From an uncultured Clostridia bacterium (GTDB lineage: Bacteria > Bacillota > Clostridia > Christensenellales > CAG-138): a stretch of 64,000 bases of DNA. Positions 33,631 through 42,674 of this stretch are shown here, in pieces (position 1 is the stretch's first letter; each line of letters begins with the position of its first letter). Position numbers and translations under genes: made by a program. The stretch spans positions 69,867 to 133,866 of the forward strand of contig CAMVMM010000004.1 of assembly GCA_947168565.1 (NCBI GenBank). Reading direction: 5' to 3'. The notes beneath the pieces are model-generated. The model did not search any database and was not told the DNA's origin. It saw nothing but the letters and a program-made list of their open reading frames with translations.

Positions 33631-35127
33631 ATGAAAACCAAACTCATCAAATTCGCTGCGCTCGCGCTTGCCTGCATCATGTTCGCAGGCGTTTTCGCGT
33701 GCTCTGCGGCACAGAACGATATGAGCAAGATCTCTATCGGCAGCGTCGGCAAGGTCAATTTCACCCTTGCGGACTATATGGAGAGCTACAATACCTATGC
33801 TCCGTACGTGCAGTACATGAGCAATCTGAACGAAACCGTTAAGAACCAGCTCATCAACTACGGCGCCACCCTCACCCGCTGCTACGATCAGGGCATCAAG
33901 CTGGACGAGGCCGAGGAGCAGCAGCTCAAGCAGGACGTTGAGGCCGAGTTCAAAAAGGCTGTTGAGGCCATGACCGCTCCGAGCGACGTTACCGGCGAGG
34001 ACGCCATCTACGCCGCCAAGCTCGAGGCGTTCAAAAAGCAGATGAAGGACAACGGCTACACCGAGGCCTCCTACAAGAGCGAGCTTGAGGACAACCTTCG
34101 CAAATCCAAGCTCATGGAGAAGCTCCGCGAGCAGGTGAATGCCGAGGTCGAATTCGGCAAGGAGCAGGTCAAGACCTATTTTGACGAGCATCTTGCCACC
34201 GATGAGGAAAAATATAAGAACGACCCCAACGCTTTCGCCACCGCGTACAATTCCTACATCGCGGACAGCGGCTTTATCCCGCTCTATACCCCCGAGGGAA
34301 TGTTCACCGTGAAGCAGCTTCTTGTGCAGTATGAGAACAACGAATCCGTTTCAGCCACCGTTGAGGGCGTTTTCAACGATGAGCTCAACAAAAAGCTGGA
34401 CGAGGTCCGCGCTGCGCTCGACGGCGGCATCAGCCTGGACGATTTCGTGAAGAACTTCGTTTCCAACAAGGATTATAATAACGACACCGTGTTTGTGCCC
34501 GCCGAGCCCAACGAGGACGGCACCGAGGTTGAGGAATCCGCTCAGACCCTCGGCTACCGCAAGCATGGCTACATAATGCACGAGAAGCTTCTCAGCAGGT
34601 ATTTCGACGGCTTCGGCGTTGCCGCCTGCATGCTCAAGTACGGCGAGGACTGGACCGAGCCCACCCCCGAGCCCAGCGCAACTCCCGCGCCCACCGCCGC
34701 TCCCGAGGGCGACGCAAGCGCAGAGCCCACCGCTGCGCCCACCGAGGCTCCCACCGCCGCGCCCACCGAGGCTCCCTCCGCCGATCCCGAGGCTACCGAG
34801 GCTCCCGAGGAGGACCTTATCGAGAAGTACAGCATCAAGTTCTACGAAACCACCGACGGCCACAAGATCGCCGAGGTCAAGACCAACGTGGCAAGGGGCG
34901 GCATCCACTTCATGTTCCTCAATGAGGAGCTTGAGAGCGGCGCAGCCACCATGGACGAGAACAACGAGGAGGATCCCGTTTACGCGAATATCGCCAAGTT
35001 CTATCGTCAGGAGCTTGAAAACAATCATTACACCGAGTCCCTCAAGAAGTGGGTCGAGGAAACTCCCGTAAGGCTGAACAACACCTATATCGACAACTTC
35101 GCAAGGAGCTATCTCGGCATCAACTGA
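33631..35127 (+). CDS. lipoprotein with SurA/PrsA-like chaperone domain
   Basis: The protein has 498 residues from ATG 33631; the ATG at 33622 is only two bases from the AGGAG and is less likely. A lipoprotein signal ends in GVFACSAAQ, with Cys near residue 24. Residues about 60-190 are a helical, Glu/Lys-rich region like the N-terminal domain of SurA/PrsA foldases (QDVEAEFKKAVEA; MEKLREQVNAEVEF). A Pro/Thr/Ala/Glu linker (PTAAPTEAPTAAPTEAP) near 350-385 separates a C-terminal domain of about 110 residues. A consensus promoter and strongly GC-biased codons suggest high expression. A peptidyl-prolyl isomerase domain could not be confirmed. Confidence 0.75.
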   Translation: MKTKLIKFAALALACIMFAGVFACSAAQNDMSKISIGSVGKVNFTLADYMESYNTYAPYVQYMSNLNETVKNQLINYGATLTRCYDQGIKLDEAEEQQLKQDVEAEFKKAVEAMTAPSDVTGEDAIYAAKLEAFKKQMKDNGYTEASYKSELEDNLRKSKLMEKLREQVNAEVEFGKEQVKTYFDEHLATDEEKYKNDPNAFATAYNSYIADSGFIPLYTPEGMFTVKQLLVQYENNESVSATVEGVFNDELNKKLDEVRAALDGGISLDDFVKNFVSNKDYNNDTVFVPAEPNEDGTEVEESAQTLGYRKHGYIMHEKLLSRYFDGFGVAACMLKYGEDWTEPTPEPSATPAPTAAPEGDASAEPTAAPTEAPTAAPTEAPSADPEATEAPEEDLIEKYSIKFYETTDGHKIAEVKTNVARGGIHFMFLNEELESGAATMDENNEEDPVYANIAKFYRQELENNHYTESLKKWVEETPVRLNNTYIDNFARSYLGIN

Positions 35128-35162
35128 GAAGGCGGCAGATAAGTAAATACAGATAATGAAGC

Positions 35163-35192
35163 GGGGCGGCTGATCGGCCGCCCCATTGTTTT
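35163..35192 (+). terminator. rho-independent terminator
   Basis: Perfect 8-bp stem (GGGGCGGC at 35163-35170, GCCGCCCC at 35177-35184) with a 6-nt loop, followed by ATTGTTTT. The remaining stretch to 35374 shows no feature. Confidence 0.85.
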
Positions 35193-35374
35193 ACGCTTAA
35201 CGCTTTCAATACGCTGAAAACTTTCTATACGCTATGCACTTTTTTACCGCTTATCCGCGCAAATCGTTCGTCGTAATTCGGTGTAACCGCCTGTCGGCGC
35301 CGCGAACCACGGCGTTCGTTTGCCCCAAGCGGGAATCACGCCGCTGCGCACTCGCGCCGGGCGGCGAATATGCC

Positions 35375-37270
35375 TCAGCTCATTTCAAACATTCCGGTGT
35401 AAAGCTCGTAATATCTGCCCTTCTTCTTGAGCAGCTCGTCATGGTCTCCGCGCTCGATTATCCTTCCGTGCTCAAGCACCATTATCGCGTCCGCGTTGCG
35501 CACGGTGGAAAGCCTGTGCGCTATCACAAGCACGGTGCGGTTCTGCATCAGGCTGTCCATGCCGCGCTCTATAAGCAGCTCCGTGCGGGTGTCTATGGAG
35601 CTCGTTGCCTCATCCAGAATAAGCACCACGGGGTTGGAAACGGCGGCGCGGGCGATGGAGATAAGCTGCCTCTGCCCCTGCGAAAGATTCGCGCCGTCCG
35701 AGATCAGCATGGTGTTGTAGCCCTCCGGCAGATGGCTTATGAAATAATGCGCGTTCGCTATCTTCGCCGCCTCGATGCACTCCTCGTCCGTTGCGTCCGC
35801 TCTTCCGTAGCGTATATTCTCCATAACCGTGCCGGTGAAAAGATGCGTGTCCTGAAGCACTATGCCCAGCGTGCCGCGCAGATCCGCCTTTTTGATGCGG
35901 CGGATATCTATGCCGTCGTAGGTTATCTCGCCGCTTGAAATATCGTAGAAGCGGTTGATCAGATTGGTGATGGTGGTCTTGCCCGCGCCGGTGGAGCCCA
36001 CGAAGGCGATCTTCTGCGCGGTTTTGGCGTAAAGGGAAATATCCTTCAGCACGTCCACCTTGCCGTCGTAGCTGAAGGTAACGTTATGCAGCTCTATCAT
36101 GCCCTTCACGGGTATCATGTCGAACCCGCCGCCCTCCCTGGGCACGCGCCAGCACTCCTCGCCGTTTGCGTTTTTCTCTATCACCACGTCGCCCTCGTCC
36201 ACGTCCGCCGGCAGATCCATCAGCGCGAATATGCGCTCCGCGCCCGCAAGCGCAAGCAGCACGAAGTTGAACTGCTCCGAGATCTGGCTCATCCTGTCCG
36301 CAAACTGGCGAATGTACTGCAAAAACGCGATTAGCACGCTGCCTGCGGACACAAGCCCCACAACGCCAAGCGTGGTGGTGATGGAGTAGAAGATATGAGA
36401 AAGGTTGTTCATAATGGGGCCGACGATATTCGCGTAGGTGCTTGCCCTCGTGGCGGCGGTGCAAAGCTCGCCGTTTCGCTCGTCAAAACCGCGCACGGCC
36501 GCTTCCTCGTGGTTGAACGCCTTCACGACCCTTTGCCCCTCCATAAGCTCCTCGATATAGCCGTTTACGGAGGCGACCGCCTTCTGCTGCCGCGCAAAAT
36601 TCCTTGAGCTGCGCCTGCCGATGTATTTCACGGTCAAAAACACGATCACGCCCATCACCGCAACTATCAAAAACAGCTTAACGGAAAGCACGAGCATCAT
36701 CGCCACCACGCCTATGAGCGAGGTCACGGAGATTATGAGCTGCGTGATGCTGTGGTGCATCAGCTCCCTCAGCGCGTCCGTATCGTTTGTGTAATAGCTC
36801 ATCAGCTCGCCGTGGGTGTGCGTGTCAAAATAGCCGATGGGCAGATCCTGCATGTGGTCAAACATATCCTTGCGCAGATCGCAAAGCACCGTGGCGGCGC
36901 ATTTCAGCATCAGCACGTTCAGAATATAGTTTGTGATAACGCCAAGCGCGTACAGCCCCGCCATGCCTATCAAAAGCGCAAGATACTTCGCGTGAGCGGC
37001 TTCCCTGGTGATGTTCGCCTCCTCAAGCACCGCCACAAGAGGCCGCATCATGTAGCTTGCCGCGATGGTGGAGGCGGAGTAAAGGATTATTGCGATCACG
37101 GCCGCGATAAAAGGCGCGCGGCAGCTCCCGTAGTATTTGAAAAGCCTTGCAAGCGTCCTGATGGGGCTTGCGGGGCGGTTCGCCGCGTTCTTTCCCTTGT
37201 GGAGCGGCGATTTTCTTATTTTTTTGATATTCCTCTGCACCCTTTCGCCCTTTGCCTCGGTTTTACGCAT
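35375..37270 (-). CDS. ABC exporter half-transporter, consensus ATPase site subunit (second pair)
   Basis: The protein has 631 residues: an Arg/Lys-rich N terminus, a six-helix exporter domain at about 45-340 and an ATPase domain at about 385-631. Motifs: Walker A GSTGAGKTT, signature LSQGQRQL, Walker B VLILDEATSS with catalytic Glu, switch His in IAHRLST. It is closely similar to the 648-residue exporter subunit at 2056-4002, including DTHTHGE in the membrane domain. It overlaps the upstream partner gene by 8 bp, with AAGGAGGTG as ribosome-binding site. No regulator gene accompanies this pair. The substrate is unknown. Confidence 0.9.
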   Translation of the reverse strand: MRKTEAKGERVQRNIKKIRKSPLHKGKNAANRPASPIRTLARLFKYYGSCRAPFIAAVIAIILYSASTIAASYMMRPLVAVLEEANITREAAHAKYLALLIGMAGLYALGVITNYILNVLMLKCAATVLCDLRKDMFDHMQDLPIGYFDTHTHGELMSYYTNDTDALRELMHHSITQLIISVTSLIGVVAMMLVLSVKLFLIVAVMGVIVFLTVKYIGRRSSRNFARQQKAVASVNGYIEELMEGQRVVKAFNHEEAAVRGFDERNGELCTAATRASTYANIVGPIMNNLSHIFYSITTTLGVVGLVSAGSVLIAFLQYIRQFADRMSQISEQFNFVLLALAGAERIFALMDLPADVDEGDVVIEKNANGEECWRVPREGGGFDMIPVKGMIELHNVTFSYDGKVDVLKDISLYAKTAQKIAFVGSTGAGKTTITNLINRFYDISSGEITYDGIDIRRIKKADLRGTLGIVLQDTHLFTGTVMENIRYGRADATDEECIEAAKIANAHYFISHLPEGYNTMLISDGANLSQGQRQLISIARAAVSNPVVLILDEATSSIDTRTELLIERGMDSLMQNRTVLVIAHRLSTVRNADAIMVLEHGRIIERGDHDELLKKKGRYYELYTGMFEMS

Positions 37271-39080
37271 TTTCTCTCACCTCCTTGTGCTGGGAGGTGT
37301 ATACCTCGCGGTAGATCTCGCTGCGCTCCATAAGCTCGCCGTGCGTGCCCACGTCCGAAATTCGGCCCTCCTCCATAACTATGATCCTGTCGGCATCCAT
37401 AATGGAGGAGATGCGCTGGGCGATGATGAGCTTCGTGGTGCTGGGTATGAACTCCCGAAACGCCTTGCGGATGCTCTCGTCCGTGCGCGAATCCACCGCG
37501 CTCGTGGAGTCGTCCAAAATAAGTATCTTCGGCTTTTTCAAAAGCGCCCTTGCGATGCACAGCCTCTGCTTCTGGCCGCCGGAAACGTTTACGCCGCCCT
37601 GCCCAAGCTCGGTATCGTACCCGTCCGGAAATGCGGACACGAAATCATGCGCGCAGGCAAGCCTGCAGGCCCGTTCTATCTCCTCGTCGCTCGCGTTCGG
37701 GTCGCCCCAGCGCAGGTTTTCCTTGATAGTGCCGGAAAACAGCATATTCTTTTGCAGCACCATTGAAACGCTTTCGCGCAGCTCATACAGCGAATAGTCC
37801 TTTATATCGCGCCCGCCTATGCGCAGCTCGCCCGAAAGTATATCGTAAAAGCGGGGGATGAGCTGAACGAGCGTGGACTTGCCCTCGCCGGTGCCGCCGA
37901 TTATGCCTATCGTTTCGCCGGAGCGGATGTGAAGATCGATATTGCGCAGCGTCAGATTATCCTCGCTTGCGGTATAGCTGAAGCAAACGTTTTTAAACTC
38001 GATCTCGCCGCTCTCCACCTTCAGCTCGCTGTCGTTTTCCGGAATGTCCGGCACCTCCGCAAGCACCTCGGTGATCCTCGAAACGGATTCGCGCGTCATC
38101 GTGAGCACAACTATTATCGCCGCCACCATGGCAAGCGAGCCTATCACCTGATTGGTATAGGTCAAAAGGCTCACAAGCTCGCCCGTGTTGAGCGTTCCGC
38201 CAAGCACGCTGTCCCCGCCGAGCAGCAGCAGTATGCCGGAGCAGGTCCACATCACGGCAAGCTGAAGCGGGTTGGTGAGCGCAAAAAGCTTTTCGGCGCG
38301 GATATGCGCCTTTTTCAGATCGTCCGCGGAGGCATTGAAGCGCAGCTTTTCGTATTTTTCGCGCACATAGCTCTTTACCACGCGGATGGCTGTCAGATCC
38401 TCCTGTACGGAGGCGTTCAGATCGTCATATTTCTTTAAAAAGATTCGGAAGCGCGGCCTGCCGAATATTGCAAACACGATCAGCACGAGCACCAGCACGG
38501 GCAGGCACAGCACGAAGATCAGCGAAAGCCGCGAATCGATGCGGAAGGCCATGATCGCCGCAAGCACCATCATCACGGGAGCGCGCACGAAGGTGCGTAT
38601 CGCCTGCATATACAGGTTTTGAATATTGTTCACGTCCGCAGTTGCGCGCATAACGAGCGAGGGGGTGGAGAATTTATCGGTATTTTTAAACGAGAAGGAC
38701 TGTATCTTTTGAAAAAGCGTGTGCCGCAGGTTCTTGGAAAAGCCCATGGCCGCCACCGCCGCAGTTCTTGCTGCAAGCATGCCGAAGGCGAGCGAAAGCA
38801 GGGCGGAAACTATCATAAGCCCGCCGAGCGTAAGTATAAAGCGCGTATTATCCGCTATCAACTCCGGCGGGAAAAGCGCCTTGAGCTGAAAATCCGGCTT
38901 GCGGTAAAGCCCGCCGTCCACTATGGCGGCCATCAGGAGGGGAATGAATACCTCCATGGCAACCTCGAATATCATCAGCACGGGGGTGATGACGGTTGGA
39001 AACACATACCCGCGTGCGCAGGGGAGTATGGCCCCAAAGCCCCGGCCCCTGCCTATCATGGCGTCGGTTTTTTTATTCAT
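37263..39080 (-). CDS. ABC exporter half-transporter, degenerate ATPase site subunit (second pair)
   Basis: The protein has 605 residues from the ATG at 39080 (MNKKTDAMIGRG), chosen because GGAG lies 8 bp upstream; the frame is open for 94 more codons but that part is Pro/Phe-rich and precedes the promoter. It has a six-helix exporter domain and an ATPase domain with Walker A GGTGEGKST, signature VSGGQKQRL, Walker B ILILDDSTSA (Asp instead of catalytic Glu) and IIAQRISS (Gln instead of switch His). It is the paralogue of the 582-residue subunit at 3999-5747, but here Walker A is intact. Forms a heterodimer with the following gene product (inference). Confidence 0.9.
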   Translation of the reverse strand: MNKKTDAMIGRGRGFGAILPCARGYVFPTVITPVLMIFEVAMEVFIPLLMAAIVDGGLYRKPDFQLKALFPPELIADNTRFILTLGGLMIVSALLSLAFGMLAARTAAVAAMGFSKNLRHTLFQKIQSFSFKNTDKFSTPSLVMRATADVNNIQNLYMQAIRTFVRAPVMMVLAAIMAFRIDSRLSLIFVLCLPVLVLVLIVFAIFGRPRFRIFLKKYDDLNASVQEDLTAIRVVKSYVREKYEKLRFNASADDLKKAHIRAEKLFALTNPLQLAVMWTCSGILLLLGGDSVLGGTLNTGELVSLLTYTNQVIGSLAMVAAIIVVLTMTRESVSRITEVLAEVPDIPENDSELKVESGEIEFKNVCFSYTASEDNLTLRNIDLHIRSGETIGIIGGTGEGKSTLVQLIPRFYDILSGELRIGGRDIKDYSLYELRESVSMVLQKNMLFSGTIKENLRWGDPNASDEEIERACRLACAHDFVSAFPDGYDTELGQGGVNVSGGQKQRLCIARALLKKPKILILDDSTSAVDSRTDESIRKAFREFIPSTTKLIIAQRISSIMDADRIIVMEEGRISDVGTHGELMERSEIYREVYTSQHKEVRENA

Positions 39081-39153
39081 GTATGAAGCTCCGTTCATGT
39101 AAGCGAAAACGCTTTTGAATTTGCCCTGCCGTAAAAGCACAGCCGTCATATCT

Positions 39154-39182
39154 ATTTTATCACGAACGGGCGGATAATGCAA
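39154..39182 (-). promoter_or_regulatory. sigma-A type promoter for the second exporter pair
   Basis: Minus strand TTGCAT (39182-39177), 17-bp spacer, TAAAAT (39159-39154), 74 bp upstream of the chosen start. Together with the promoter at 39398 this accounts for the gap 39081-39532. Confidence 0.78.
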
Positions 39183-39397
39183 AGTCCGCGCCATAATTCG
39201 CGAAAAAAAACAGAATGCATCGTGCTTGAGTACGAAGGCGGGGAAGGGCGGGAGGGAACCGAAAGGAAAGGGAACACAAACGGGAGGGGGAGCGTTTGAC
39301 GGCGCTAAAGGGGGATGAGCTTCCGGCGGCTTTATCGGTAAAAAATAAACTCTTTGTGACAAATGAAATTATATCGAAAAAAAGGTGCGTTCAACTA

Positions 39398-39426
39398 TTG
39401 ATATTTTTAACATTTTACATTAAAAT
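39398..39426 (+). promoter_or_regulatory. sigma-A type promoter for the L,D-transpeptidase gene
   Basis: TTGATA (39398-39403), 17-bp spacer, TAAAAT (39421-39426), leaving a leader of about 100 nt. Confidence 0.72.
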
Positions 39427-39490
39427 TAGTAGGATGTGTTTTTGTGCCCTAAAATCGCACGAAAGCCGTTCAACAATGCTTTGAATGCTC

Positions 39491-39509
39491 AAAACAGATA
39501 TTCTGTTTT
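39491..39509. promoter_or_regulatory. inverted repeat in the transpeptidase leader
   Basis: Perfect 8-bp inverted repeat AAAACAGA (39491-39498) and TCTGTTTT (39502-39509) about a turn before the AGGGAGGA ribosome-binding site. It could be a regulator site or a leader hairpin. Confidence 0.4.
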
Positions 39510-39532
39510 CGTAATTAGGGAGGATATTTTTA

Positions 39533-41068
39533 ATGAAGAGAGTTATTGGCGCGGTATTGATCGTATTTATGCTTTTCACGGCGGCTTCGTGCAGCCTCAT
39601 AAGCAAAAACGACCCGCCTGTCGTTCCGGTGTATCCGCCGTTGGACGTGGACGGCACCGCCGCCGGACAGCAAACCGAGCTGCCCTCGGATGAGCCCGAG
39701 TCCGGCGTTCCGAATACGGACGGGGTTCTGACGGACGCGCCCTCCGGCCTTCCGCAAACCGATGTTCCCGGCTCGGACGAACCCGCTGCTCCCGGCGACA
39801 CCCATCCCGCTCAGACCGGCGAGTCCGCAACGCCCGGCGGCACCGACGTGCACTCGACCGATCCCGCCTCAAGCAGCACGCCCGCAGGCGCACCCACGGA
39901 CCCTGCTGTGAGCGCCGGCACGGCCGTCACGCCCTCGGCAACTCCGAAGCCCACTCCCACTCCCACGCCCAGGCCCACTCCAACGCCCACGCCAAGGCCC
40001 ACCTCCGCGCCCATGCCCTCCGGCCATCCCTATCCCACCGATCCGCAGGAGATCGCATACGCTGAAGCGGGAAAGAGCCTTATGAGGGTGCTTCAGGCGA
40101 TGCAGGGCTATGAAAAGCTCAATATCAACGCCCGCCCGGGTTATCCGTACCTCATTGCCATCAACAAGGCGCAGTATAAAAACACCGTCACCGTTTTCTG
40201 CGTGGACGAGGAGGGCAAGTACACCCGTCCCTATCTCTCCATGGTATGCTCCGCCGGAAACGACACTCCGCTCGGCGTTTTCAACACGAAGGACAGATAT
40301 AGCTGGCACACGCTCATGGGCCCCTGCTACGGGCAGTACTGCACCCGCATAGTGGGCGGCGTGCTCTTCCACTCCGTGCCCTACAACACCGTGCATAAGT
40401 ACGACCTCAAGTATAACTACTACAACAAGCTCGGCCGCCTCGCCTCCGCGGGCTGCATCCGTCTTCCCTGCAACGATTCCAAGTGGATCTACGACAACTG
40501 CCCGCTCGGCACCACCGTCGTTATTTATAACGATCCCTCCAGCCCCGGTCCGCTCGGTCAGCCCACTCCGCTTCGCCTCGACACCGGGAATATCTTCCTG
40601 CGCGGCTGGGATCCCACCGATCCCGACAGGGCAAATCCCTGGGGCGACACCTATAAGGCGGGCTACACCATCCGCTCGCAGATAGCTCAGGCGGACTACG
40701 AATACGCAATGGCGCACGGACTCTGGAACGGCTCCATCAACAGGCCCGAGGCGGAAACGCCCACGCCCGGCATTTCGCCCACGCCCGGCGTCACGCCCAC
40801 TCCCGCGCCCACGGCAACGCCGGTGATCACGGATACTCCCGCGCCCACCGATACGCCGGCGCCCACGGACACGCCCGCGCCCAGCGACACTCCGGCGCCC
40901 ACGGACACGCCCGTGCCCACCAACACTCCGGTGCCCACGGACACGCCCGCGCCCACCGAGCCGCCGGCGCCGACGAGCCCCACGCCGAAGCCCACGCCCG
41001 CGCCCACCGCGCCCGGCCTGCCCACGCTTCCGCCGGATGCGATCGGGAATATCGGCCTTGCAGCTTAA
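39533..41068 (+). CDS. L,D-transpeptidase (YkuD) lipoprotein with Pro/Thr-rich arms
   Basis: The protein has 511 residues. A lipoprotein signal ends in FTAASCSL, with Cys at residue 20. Residues about 25-165 are a Pro/Thr/Ser arm (PTPTPTPRPTPTPTPRPT). A YkuD domain spans about 180-330: a His in GGVLFHSVPY and the catalytic motif SAGCIRLPCND with the nucleophile Cys. A second Pro/Thr arm built on the repeat TDTPAPTDTPAP fills the last 100 residues. YkuD enzymes form 3-3 peptidoglycan cross-links or attach proteins to the wall. The arms would let the catalytic domain reach through the wall. A membrane glycosyltransferase follows after 121 bp. Confidence 0.9.
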   Translation: MKRVIGAVLIVFMLFTAASCSLISKNDPPVVPVYPPLDVDGTAAGQQTELPSDEPESGVPNTDGVLTDAPSGLPQTDVPGSDEPAAPGDTHPAQTGESATPGGTDVHSTDPASSSTPAGAPTDPAVSAGTAVTPSATPKPTPTPTPRPTPTPTPRPTSAPMPSGHPYPTDPQEIAYAEAGKSLMRVLQAMQGYEKLNINARPGYPYLIAINKAQYKNTVTVFCVDEEGKYTRPYLSMVCSAGNDTPLGVFNTKDRYSWHTLMGPCYGQYCTRIVGGVLFHSVPYNTVHKYDLKYNYYNKLGRLASAGCIRLPCNDSKWIYDNCPLGTTVVIYNDPSSPGPLGQPTPLRLDTGNIFLRGWDPTDPDRANPWGDTYKAGYTIRSQIAQADYEYAMAHGLWNGSINRPEAETPTPGISPTPGVTPTPAPTATPVITDTPAPTDTPAPTDTPAPSDTPAPTDTPVPTNTPVPTDTPAPTEPPAPTSPTPKPTPAPTAPGLPTLPPDAIGNIGLAA

Positions 41069-41100
41069 AGGCTGCATTCACGAAAGACCATTTACTCATA

Positions 41101-41139
41101 AAGCAGGAGGCGGCGCGCACAGTCGGCCGCATCCTGCTT
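41101..41139. other. stem-loop of unknown role
   Basis: AAGCAGGA/TCCTGCTT (41101-41108, 41132-41139), extended inward by five more pairs after one mismatch. No T run follows, so it is not a classical terminator; it may separate or stabilise the transpeptidase and glycosyltransferase transcripts. Confidence 0.5.
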
Positions 41140-41189
41140 GAAACGTTCGGCCGGCTCTTAAGCCGAGCCGCCGCCATAGGGGGAGTTTA

Positions 41190-42575
41190 ATGAGTTTTAT
41201 AAACATATTCGTTGAGGTGCTGTTCACCATTTTCACGCTATGCTACCTCTACCAATACATATACATTGTAATAGCGCTTATCACCAAGAAAAAGCTTAAA
41301 CGGAATCCGAACAAGGCAAGGTTTGCCGTGCTGATCTGCGCGCGCAACGAGGAAACGGTTATCGAAAACTGCATAAAGAGCGTGCTTGCTCAGGATTATC
41401 CCAAGGACCGTATAAAGGTTTACGTTGCCGCCGATAACTGCACGGACAGCACTGCCGAGAGGGCGCGAAATGCGGGGGCAGCGGTTTATGAGCGCTTCAA
41501 CAAGGAGCAGATAGGCAAGGGCTACGCGCTTGAGTTCCTTTTCGATCGGATCAACGAGGACGACCCCGACTTTGCCGAGGCCTACGTTATCTTCGATGCC
41601 GACAACGTTGTGGATAAGAATTTTATCTCCGCTATGAACGATATGCTCGGCGAGGGGTACAACGTGTCCACCTGCTACCGCAACACCAAGAATTATTCGG
41701 ACAGTCTCGTTGCCGCGTGCAGCGGCCTTTGGTTCCTGCGTGAAAGCCGCTACCTCAACCACCCCAGGATGGCTATAGATTCCGGCTGCGCCGTTTCCGG
41801 CACCGGCTTCATGATAAAGCGGGATTTTCTTGAGAAGATGGGCGGCTGGCACTACCATATCCTCATTGAGGATATCCAGTTCACCGTTGAGTGTGCGCTT
41901 GCCGATGAAAAAATTGGCTATTGCCGCGAGGCGGTGGTTTACGATGAGCAGCCCAAACACTTCGTTGCCTCATGGAATCAGCGCATGCGCTGGTGCAAGG
42001 GCTATTTCGAGCTGCTTGTAAGATACGGCAAAAGGCTGCTTAAAAAGATGCTCAACGGCAGCTTCACCTGCTTCGATATGTTTATGAATCTTTCCCCGGC
42101 GTATTTCATAAGCATAATCGCCCAGTTTGTGTTCGTGATCGGTCTTTTCGTCAGCTTCTTTACGGGCAGGATGGACTATCTCGGCGTTCTCAATTCCTTT
42201 GCCAAGCTTCTTGGAACGGGCTATCTGACCCTTTTCCTGATGGGCCTTATCACCACCGCATCGGAGTGGAAAATGATAAAGGCGTCCTGGTTTATGAAGG
42301 TGATCACCATTGTTTTCTTCCCGGTTTATATGGCGACCTATCTTCCCATCACCATCATCTCGCTGTTTTCCAAGGCGGGCTGGAGGCCGATCCCTCATTC
42401 AAGCAACGTTTCGATCGATGAATTGGACTCAAAGAACGCAAAGAAGGACAAGCAGACCGAGAAGAGCGATAAAACCGAAGAAAACGATAGAACCGATGAG
42501 AGCGGCAAGCCCGAACAGAGCGAGAAACCCGAAAATTTCGGGAAAAGCAGCGACGGCAGAAGCGATAAAAAATAA
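41190..42575 (+). CDS. membrane glycosyltransferase, family 2
   Basis: The protein has 461 residues. One N-terminal membrane segment (about 5-30) precedes a GT-A catalytic domain with ICARNEE, the metal-binding DADN, IEDIQF and the processive-type motif QRMRW (NQRMRWCKGY). At least three C-terminal membrane helices follow (about 290-410). The last 50 residues are a Lys/Glu/Asp/Ser-rich cytoplasmic tail. The QxxRW motif and topology resemble polysaccharide synthases such as those for hyaluronan or poly-N-acetylglucosamine; the sugar is unknown. It follows an L,D-transpeptidase gene, fitting a cell-surface role. Confidence 0.9.
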   Translation: MSFINIFVEVLFTIFTLCYLYQYIYIVIALITKKKLKRNPNKARFAVLICARNEETVIENCIKSVLAQDYPKDRIKVYVAADNCTDSTAERARNAGAAVYERFNKEQIGKGYALEFLFDRINEDDPDFAEAYVIFDADNVVDKNFISAMNDMLGEGYNVSTCYRNTKNYSDSLVAACSGLWFLRESRYLNHPRMAIDSGCAVSGTGFMIKRDFLEKMGGWHYHILIEDIQFTVECALADEKIGYCREAVVYDEQPKHFVASWNQRMRWCKGYFELLVRYGKRLLKKMLNGSFTCFDMFMNLSPAYFISIIAQFVFVIGLFVSFFTGRMDYLGVLNSFAKLLGTGYLTLFLMGLITTASEWKMIKASWFMKVITIVFFPVYMATYLPITIISLFSKAGWRPIPHSSNVSIDELDSKNAKKDKQTEKSDKTEENDRTDESGKPEQSEKPENFGKSSDGRSDKK

Positions 42576-42612
42576 AGCCCTCCGGCTTTGATTCAATTAT
42601 AGCGACTGTATA

Positions 42613-42649
42613 AAACGATCCCCCGCGTGGAGCGGAGGATCGTTTTTTT
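42613..42649. terminator. bidirectional terminator
   Basis: Stem AAACGATCC / GGATCGTTT around a GC-rich loop, with seven T residues on the plus strand (42643-42649) and TTTT on the minus strand. It serves the glycosyltransferase and the convergent Cys-rich protein gene. Confidence 0.8.
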
Positions 42650-42674
42650 GATTGGAAGGAAAAAGCATTAAAGC

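Noticed and set aside
37263-39362. 699-residue version of the second degenerate exporter subunit
   Set aside because: The extra 94 residues precede the promoter and look like non-coding translation; ATG 39080 has a proper ribosome-binding site.
40750-41030. Tandem DNA repeats as a CRISPR or minisatellite
   Set aside because: They are in frame and encode the TDTPAPTDTPAP arm of the transpeptidase.
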